64,000 bases of DNA from JBPOHE01 sp052035915 (lineage in GTDB: Bacteria; Pseudomonadota; Gammaproteobacteria; Chromatiales; Chromatiaceae). Below are positions 58,994 through 64,000 of the stretch, piece by piece (position 1 is the first letter of the stretch; each line of letters begins with the position of its first letter). Position numbers and translations under genes: made by a program. The notes under the pieces are model-generated. The model worked only from the letters and a program-made list of their open reading frames with translations. It did not search any database and was not told the origin of the DNA. The stretch is from assembly GCA_052035915.1 (NCBI GenBank), contig JBPOHE010000084.1, forward strand, positions 10,946-74,945, given 5' to 3'.

Positions 58994-59231
58994 GTAGGGT
59001 CCGCTGTGCGGACCATCTTTCTGGCTCGGTCATGATGTGAACTGAACGGATGTGATCCTCCCTCTTCTGGTTCATTGGGTGACATGGGTGACGGCAGTAT
59101 CGTAGGGTCTGCTGCGCGGACCATTTCAATGTGGTCATCAGCATCCGTCTCGCCCCGCCGACCATGAGAGGAACGATCGCATCAGTTTCGATTCACATCA
59201 TCGGAAAGATGGTCTGCGCAGCGGACCCTAC
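58994..59231. repeat. Three copies of a GTAGGGTCCGC hairpin repeat
   Basis: The same 23-base palindrome occurs at 58994-59016, 59102-59124 (direct) and 59209-59231 (inverted). The core is GGTCYGC, a 1-4 base loop, and GCGGACC. This short repeat has the form of REP elements. They fill much of the 322-base gap between the Trypco1 gene and the convergent envZ-like gene. No gene is seen in the gap. Confidence 0.75.
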
Positions 59232-59248
59232 CAGGTTCCACCCCTCCG

Positions 59249-60541
59249 CTAACTCGTTTTCAACTCCAATCTCGCCTCGAGGCCGCCTTGCGGGCGGTTG
59301 TGGAGGCTCAGTTCGCCGCCATGGAGGCGGGCGATGCGGCGGGCGATGGCGAGTCCGAGGCCGCTGCCCTTGCCGGCGCGGGCCTGGTCCAGGCGGGTGA
59401 AGGGTTGGAACAGGCTTTCCAGGTGTTCGGGCGGGAGGCCCGGGCCATGGTCCAGCACACTGAGGCGGACCCCGTCCGGCAGCCGCCGGGTCTGCACGGC
59501 AACGGGTTCGGCGCCGTAATAAAAGGCGTTGTCCACCAGGTTGGCGAGCAGCCGTTTGACGGCCAGGGGGCGAAGGGAAAGGGTCGGGAGCGGGGCGAGT
59601 TCAAGCTGGATGCTTCGTCCAGCCCCTTCGTGGCGGCGGCAGACCTCCTCCACCAGGGCGTTCAGATCCAGCTCCAGCCGGGGCTCGTCGCGCCCATCAC
59701 GCACATAGGCGAGGAACTGGGTGATGATGGCGTCCATGTCCTCCACATCGGCGACGATGCCGTCGCGCAGATCCGGGTCGGCCTCGTCCATCATCTCGGC
59801 GGCGAGCCGTAAGCGTGCCAGGGGGGTGCGCAGGTCGTGGGAGATGCCCGCCAGCAGCAGTTCCCGGTCCTGGGCCAGGCGCCGCACGTCCTGGGCCATG
59901 CGTTCGAAGGCCCGGCCCAGGGCCTGGATCTCCGCCGGTCCACCGGGTTCGATGGGGGCGGGCTGCTCGCCTTGGCCCACCTTGGCGGCGGCCAGGGCCA
60001 GTTGTTGCAATGGGCGGTTGATGTGACGGGCGAGCACGAAGGCGCCGGCGAATGAAGCCAGGCCGATCGAGCCCAGCAACAGCAGCAGCAGGGTCGAGGC
60101 CCCGCCTTCCAGATGCTTGAGCGAGAGGCCGAGCCAATAGTCGTCCTCGGGGCGGGCGTGCACCCAGAGGATGGCGAGGGGTTGCCGCTGCACCCGGGCC
60201 TCGACGCCGCCGCCCAGGAGTTCCCGCAAGCGTTGCAGAAAGCGTTTCTGGTAATAGAACTCGACCTGGCTGTCGGCGGGGGCGCCAGCCTCCGGGTGCA
60301 CCGGGATACCCCGGCGTTGCGCCAGCTGCTGCATGGCCGCCCGGCGTTGGTCCGGTTCCAGACCGGCGAGAAGGCCGCCGAGGCTGTCGAGTTGGGCGGC
60401 AAAGAGCTGCGCCATGTGTTCCACCCCGGGTCCGACCACGAAGAGGCGTAGCGCCAGGCCCATGGCGGCCTGGGTGACCAACAGCACCAGGGCGATCAGC
60501 AAGGCGGTGCGACCGAAGGCGGTGGTGGGGAGGAGTTTCAT
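59249..60541 (-). CDS. Sensor histidine kinase, EnvZ-type
   Basis: A 430-residue kinase: transmembrane helix (about 12-35), periplasmic domain (about 36-145), second helix (about 148-170), HAMP, HisKA with His235 in AGISHDLRTPLARL, and HATPase (ANLVDNAFYYG, DHGPGLPPEH, GKGSGLGLAIARRIA). The order and sequence follow EnvZ-class kinases. It overlaps the response regulator by four bases. The divergent Spy-like gene suggests an envelope stress signal. Low similarity in the periplasmic domain means the signal is not known. Confidence 0.93.
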   Translation of the reverse strand: MKLLPTTAFGRTALLIALVLLVTQAAMGLALRLFVVGPGVEHMAQLFAAQLDSLGGLLAGLEPDQRRAAMQQLAQRRGIPVHPEAGAPADSQVEFYYQKRFLQRLRELLGGGVEARVQRQPLAILWVHARPEDDYWLGLSLKHLEGGASTLLLLLLGSIGLASFAGAFVLARHINRPLQQLALAAAKVGQGEQPAPIEPGGPAEIQALGRAFERMAQDVRRLAQDRELLLAGISHDLRTPLARLRLAAEMMDEADPDLRDGIVADVEDMDAIITQFLAYVRDGRDEPRLELDLNALVEEVCRRHEGAGRSIQLELAPLPTLSLRPLAVKRLLANLVDNAFYYGAEPVAVQTRRLPDGVRLSVLDHGPGLPPEHLESLFQPFTRLDQARAGKGSGLGLAIARRIARLHGGELSLHNRPQGGLEARLELKTS

Positions 60542-61254
60542 CGCGGGCTACCGTCGGGGACGAAGACATAGCCGACACCCCAGACCGTTTGCAGATATCT
60601 GGGTTGGGCGGGGTCGGTCTCGATGAGCTTGCGCAGGCGGGAGAGCTGGACGTCGATGCTGCGATCGAAGGCGCCGTGGTCCCGTCCCCGGGCCAGGGTC
60701 ATGAGTTTGTCCCTGGAGAGCGGCTGGCGCGGATGGCTCACCAGTACCTTGAGGACGGCGAATTCGCCGCTGGTGAGGGGCAACACCTGACCGTCGCGGC
60801 GCAGTTCCCGTGTCGCCAGATCGAGACTGAAGGGGCCGAAGTCGATGTTTTCTTCCTGGGTGGCCGGGGCTCCCGGCGCCGGGCGGCTGTGGCGACGCAG
60901 GATGGCCTTGATGCGCGCCACCAGCTCCCGGGGATTGAAGGGCTTGGGCAGATAGTCGTCGGCCCCCAGCTCCAGCCCGACGATCCGGTCCACCTCGTCC
61001 CCCCGGGCGGTGAGCATGAGGATCGGCATGGGGTTGTCCTGACCCCGCAGACGGCGGCAGATGGAGAGGCCGTCCTCCCCCGGCAACATCAGATCCAGCA
61101 CCAGGAGGTCGAATACCTCCCGATCGAGCAGGCGGTCCATCTGTTTGCCGTCGGCAACCGCCTGCACGGCAAAACCCTGTTCCGCCAAATAGCGCTCCAG
61201 CAGGGCGCGCAGCCGGATGTCGTCGTCCACGACCAGGATCTTGGGTTGGCTCAT
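60538..61254 (-). CDS. Response regulator, OmpR family
   Basis: A 238-residue protein from ATG 61254; an 18-residue upstream extension is unlikely. The receiver has Asp54 in LLVLDLMLPGEDG and Lys in DDYLPKPFNPRELV. The winged helix follows (LTSGEFAVLKVLVSHPRQPLSRDKLM, DRSIDVQLSRLRKLIE). It shares the OmpR feature RDHGAFDRSIDVQ. Its targets may include the divergent gene at 61491; a TTTGTAACA element at 61328-61336 resembles OmpR half-sites. Confidence 0.94.
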   Translation of the reverse strand: MSQPKILVVDDDIRLRALLERYLAEQGFAVQAVADGKQMDRLLDREVFDLLVLDLMLPGEDGLSICRRLRGQDNPMPILMLTARGDEVDRIVGLELGADDYLPKPFNPRELVARIKAILRRHSRPAPGAPATQEENIDFGPFSLDLATRELRRDGQVLPLTSGEFAVLKVLVSHPRQPLSRDKLMTLARGRDHGAFDRSIDVQLSRLRKLIETDPAQPRYLQTVWGVGYVFVPDGSPR

Positions 61255-61490
61255 GGCGCACTCCTCATTCGTGCGGTTTTCCGATGCGGACACTATGACC
61301 AAGGCCAAGGGTCACCGGCAAGGGTCTGGTTTGTAACAAAGTGTTGCCGGACCCATGGTCCGACACATCCGGTTGCACAGTCGCCGGAGTTGGACAGAGT
61401 TGGGAAATCCCCGCCCCCTAGACTGCTACCCATCGACAGGACGCAACGCTGTCGAGCAACAGCCAATCCATCGATCCAAAAGGTAGAGCC

Positions 61491-61967
61491 ATGAATAGAG
61501 TCATAACCTGGACAACGGCCGCTTTGGTGGCCATCGGCCTTGGCGGCGGGGCGCTGGTGACCGCCGAAGTGGTGGGAAACAACGACGCCGGCCTGGGGGT
61601 CATCGCCCCGGTGAGCGCCGAGGTCTATCAGAAGCTGCATCTGAATCTGAACCAACAGGCCATGTGGCAACAGATCCAGTTCGCGGCGGAGGACAACCGG
61701 CAACTACTCCGTGCTCGTCTGAGCCAGGTGCGTGAGGTGCTGGACGAGGAGTTGGGCAAGCCCGAGCCGGATCTGGAGGTGGTGGTGGCCCAGGCCCAAC
61801 CGGCGGTGGATAGCCTCATCGCCGCCATGCGGGCCAACCGCGATCGACGTCTGGCCCTCTACGCCAGCATGAGCCCGGAGCAGAAGGCCGTGGTGCGTGA
61901 CGACATCAAGGAGCGTCTGGCCCGTTTCGACCGGCTGCGGCGCCTGTTGGTCAATCTGCTGGGCTGA
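61491..61967 (+). CDS. Spy/CpxP-like periplasmic protein
   Basis: A 158-residue protein with an N-terminal signal or anchor helix (about 5-27). The rest is a helical, Arg/Gln-rich domain. A YQKLHLNLNQQAMWQQI segment stands near residue 47 and an LTxxQ-like motif (MSPEQKAVV, about 125) marks the Spy/CpxP/CnrR-like family. These bind unfolded proteins or metals in the periplasm. It is divergent from the OmpR/EnvZ-type pair, which would be its likely regulator. Confidence 0.72.
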   Translation: MNRVITWTTAALVAIGLGGGALVTAEVVGNNDAGLGVIAPVSAEVYQKLHLNLNQQAMWQQIQFAAEDNRQLLRARLSQVREVLDEELGKPEPDLEVVVAQAQPAVDSLIAAMRANRDRRLALYASMSPEQKAVVRDDIKERLARFDRLRRLLVNLLG

Positions 61968-62046
61968 ATGAGCGACGCGCGCGCTCTTTAAATACCGATA
62001 ACCGAAACATCCAATCACATCCAATCACCGAACAAGGGGATACAAC

Positions 62047-62574
62047 ATGAAGACGATCAACCTCATCGCTGCCGCCACCATCACCGCCTTCTCTCTGTTT
62101 GCGACCCAGGTCGAGGCCGGTGGTTTCGCCAGCGGACGCTTTGCCCGGGAAAACGCCGCCGGAGGGGTGAGCGGCGGTTCTGGTCGGGCCTTTAGCGGAC
62201 CATACTCCGCCGGGGCCGGTGGCCATGGCTACGTCAGCGATGGCCAGGGCAATGCGGTTGCCGGCAGCGGCGGTGCCGTCAAGGGACCCAATGGCGGACG
62301 GGCGGGCCGGGCCGGTCTGACCACCCATAGCGCCGACGGCACCACCACCCATCAGAGCGGGGCCGCGGGTTCGGGGCAACGGGGCAGTTTCCAGACCCAG
62401 GGCAGCGGCGTCCGCTATGCCGACGGCAGCGGCGGCGGTTCCCGCTCCACCAGCGTCCAGTCCGCCAGCAGCAGCGCCAGTTACAATGGCACCACCAGTT
62501 ACGCCTCGGGGTCGGGTGTCAGTCATACCGGCACCTGCACCAACGCCAGCGGCGCCGTGGTGTCCTGTCGCTGA
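62047..62574 (+). CDS. Secreted Gly/Ser-rich protein
   Basis: A 175-residue protein with a signal peptide (1-23, AxA-like cut at VEA). The mature part is Gly, Ser, Ala and Thr rich with repeats of the kind GSGGAVKGPNGG and SADGTTTHQSG, and two Cys near the end (CTNASGAVVSC). Unknown function; a surface matrix or adhesive protein is possible. It sits 79 bases after the Spy-like gene on the same strand. Confidence 0.62.
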   Translation: MKTINLIAAATITAFSLFATQVEAGGFASGRFARENAAGGVSGGSGRAFSGPYSAGAGGHGYVSDGQGNAVAGSGGAVKGPNGGRAGRAGLTTHSADGTTTHQSGAAGSGQRGSFQTQGSGVRYADGSGGGSRSTSVQSASSSASYNGTTSYASGSGVSHTGTCTNASGAVVSCR

Positions 62575-62592
62575 GTCGATCGCTCAAGCCGG

Positions 62593-62617
62593 GGCCGGGG
62601 TGCGGATTGCCCCGGCC
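62593..62617 (+). terminator. GC hairpin, possible transcription terminator
   Basis: GGCCGGGG and CCCCGGCC form a perfect 8-bp stem with a nine-base loop, 18 bases after the stop of the Gly/Ser-rich gene. The bases after it (TAGTGGCTCCTC) have no U-run, so it could be a weak or factor-dependent terminator. Confidence 0.5.
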
Positions 62618-62670
62618 TAGTGGCTCCTCTATGCTCAGGGAATCAGAGTCAAGTGATCGGGGAGAGGCGA

Positions 62671-63225
62671 ATGCGAGCCGAGCGGAGTGTCAGTCGGATC
62701 TCAGTGGAAGACTATCTCAGGGGCGAGGAGGACAGTCAGATCCGCCACGAATACCTGGATGGACAGGTCTATGCCATGGTCGGTGCGAGCGATCGGCATG
62801 GGCTCATCACCCTCAACCTGGGAAGCATCCTCTCCAACCGGCTGCCGGATCGCTGCCAGGTCTTCATCAGCGACATGAAGGTGCGGATCGCCACCGCCCG
62901 CCAGGAGAGTTTCTATTACCCGGATGCGCTGGTCTCCTGTGATCCCACGGATCGGGAAAGCTATTATCGGCAACGCCCCTGCCTGATCGCCGAGGTCCTC
63001 TCCCGGGCTACGGAACGGACCGACCGCTTCGAGAAATTCTTTTCCTATCGGGAACTGGACAGCTTGCGGGAGTATCTGCTCATTGCCCAGGACTTTCCTC
63101 AGGTAGAAATCCATCGGCGTGCCCATGGCTGGGTGGCGGAGGTCTACACGGAGGGGGAGCTGCTCTTGGAGTCCCTGGCCCTTACCTTGAGTCTTGCGGA
63201 ACTCTATCGGCGGGTCGAGTTGTAG
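62671..63225 (+). CDS. Uma2 family (DUF820) putative restriction-endonuclease-fold protein
   Basis: A 184-residue protein from ATG 62671, with GGAGAGG just upstream. Uma2 signatures include SVEDYLRGEEDSQIRHEYLDGQVYAMVGAS, then a PD-(D/E)xK-type core (FYYPDALVSC, IAEVLS) and FSYRELDSLREYLLI. The family has an endonuclease-like fold. Members are abundant in cyanobacteria and in some gammaproteobacteria; their natural role is not known. It is usually found alone, as here. Confidence 0.85.
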   Translation: MRAERSVSRISVEDYLRGEEDSQIRHEYLDGQVYAMVGASDRHGLITLNLGSILSNRLPDRCQVFISDMKVRIATARQESFYYPDALVSCDPTDRESYYRQRPCLIAEVLSRATERTDRFEKFFSYRELDSLREYLLIAQDFPQVEIHRRAHGWVAEVYTEGELLLESLALTLSLAELYRRVEL

Positions 63226-63250
63226 CCGCGCATGGGCTGGCGAAGGATCG

Positions 63251-63271
63251 TCTCGCTATCCATTAGCGAGA
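63251..63271. other. Perfect hairpin before the IS30 element
   Basis: TCTCGCTA TCCAT TAGCGAGA, an 8-bp stem and five-base loop, 25 bases after the Uma2 stop. It could stabilise or terminate the Uma2 transcript. Confidence 0.45.
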
Positions 63272-63300
63272 ATGAAGGCGGGGATTGTTCCGGTTAGGCG

Positions 63301-64000
63301 GATTCAACCTCCAAGTGCACCATGGGGGGGGGTAAGGAGGGCACCGTGAAGAATCGGGTAGGATTGAGGTTACTCAAGCCGAAACCTACGGGAGCCTCAC
63401 GATGCCCTACCATCATCTTACCGAATCCCATCGTCGCCTGATTGAGTATCTTCACCGAGAGGGAAACTCCAACCGGGCCATTGGCCAACTGATGGGGCGA
63501 TGTCACACCACGATTGGTCGGGAGTTGAAGCGCCATAGTCAGAATGGCGTCTACGACAGTCAACTCGCCGACTCACGGGCTCAGGAGCGTCTCCATCACC
63601 CCCGTCGCCGTCCGCGCCTCGAAAAACCAGAACTTCTTCAGGCGGTTACTGAAGGGCTTGAGCGTGACTGGTCGCCTGAGATCATCAGTGCCCAGTTACG
63701 CCAACAGCACCCCGATGACCCCAGCTGGCATCTGAGTCACGAAAGTATCTACCAGTGGATCTACCGGGAGGCCGAGAAAGGGGGAACGCACTCCCGATCC
63801 CTGTGGCGACCACGGCCGGCGCGCCTTCGCCGCCATAGCCGGAAACCGGCGTACAGCCGGATTCCCGACCGCGTCGACATCGACCAGCGCCCCCCCGAGG
63901 TCGCCGAACGCACCCGGGTCGGCGATTGGGAAGGGGATTCCGTGGTGAACCCAAAGAATCGCGGTGGGATCGCCACCTTCGTCGAGCGCACCACCCGCTT
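63301..64000 (+). mobile_element. IS30-family insertion sequence, left part
   Basis: The insertion-sequence transposase frame begins at 63402. The bases from 63301 (GATTCAACCTCCAAGTGCAC) have the look of an IS30 terminal repeat, so I place the left end there. The right end and target duplication lie outside the window. Confidence 0.7.
63402..64000 (+). CDS. IS30 family transposase (partial, runs off the end)
   Basis: A frame of about 200 codons, open to the window edge, starting with ATG 63402. It opens with an IS30 helix-turn-helix (LTESHRRLIEYLHREGNSNRAIGQLMGRCHTTIGRELKRH) and continues through SPEIISAQLRQQHP, ESIYQWIYREAEKGG and VGDWEGDSVV, the first Asp of the DDE triad. The catalytic core beyond lies outside the window. 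No frameshift is visible in this part. Confidence 0.9.
   Translation, partial: MPYHHLTESHRRLIEYLHREGNSNRAIGQLMGRCHTTIGRELKRHSQNGVYDSQLADSRAQERLHHPRRRPRLEKPELLQAVTEGLERDWSPEIISAQLRQQHPDDPSWHLSHESIYQWIYREAEKGGTHSRSLWRPRPARLRRHSRKPAYSRIPDRVDIDQRPPEVAERTRVGDWEGDSVVNPKNRGGIATFVERTTR

Overview
The window looks like chromosome of a GC-rich gammaproteobacterium. The best evidence is the conserved block 18835-24703: ubiI, ubiH, pepP and ygfB on the minus strand, facing zapB-like, zapA, 6S RNA and ygfA on the plus strand. That arrangement, with a recognisable 6S RNA between zapA and ygfA, is typical of gammaproteobacteria. A member of the Chromatiales or a relative would fit (multihaem cytochromes, a DmsA-like enzyme, Uma2 and IS30 genes, Kdp), but that is inference.

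Layout. 1-2807: end of a surface-polysaccharide operon (three glycosyltransferases and a PEGA lipoprotein). 3152-9990: an unknown membrane protein, an RNB-domain exoribonuclease, ygfZ and two lytic transglycosylases. 10154-15711: an autoregulated TetR-family gene, then a complete livKHMGF branched-chain amino-acid ABC transporter behind a good sigma-70 promoter. 15731-18598: an unknown membrane protein and a family 2 glycosyltransferase. 18835-24703: ubiquinone, PepP, Zap and 6S block. 25200-32788: a secreted Hsp20-like protein, a TauE-type exporter, a UbiA-family prenyltransferase, an Ap4A phosphorylase-like gene, a large SBBP/Calx-beta secreted protein and a dihydroorotate dehydrogenase-like protein. 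32878-36113: a sigma-54 response regulator and a histidine kinase whose sensor domain carries a CxxCH haem motif. 36365-44610: kdp(small ORF)FABCDE. 45344-51087: a probable anaerobic redox operon (small secreted protein, Met/Gly repeat protein, pentahaem cytochrome c, DmsA-like and DmsB-like subunits, TorD-type chaperone) behind a sigma-54-like promoter. 51286-56242: two divergent secreted proteins and an HSL-type hydrolase. 56692-58926: a caspase-like protein divergent from a Trypco1 (CU044_2847) protein, a candidate conflict system. 59249-63225: OmpR/EnvZ-type two-component pair, Spy-like protein, Gly/Ser-rich secreted protein, Uma2. 63301-64000: an IS30 element running off the end.

The most striking structure outside genes is a six-copy intergenic repeat (2830, 18725, 24844, 31475, 44737, 56505). 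Each copy is 107-119 bp, has GC-rich CCGGGC...GCCCGG ends and contains two 17-bp dyads of the form GTTCT-N7-AGAAC. The dyads lie 32 bp or 40-41 bp apart, about three or four helical turns. All six copies lie between co-directional genes. This family, the caspase/Trypco1 pair, and the anchor-less DmsA-type operon with its Met-rich repeat protein are the parts most worth following up.

No rRNA, tRNA or CRISPR array was seen. All coordinates and translations come from reading the sequence; family names rest on recognised motifs, not on database searches.
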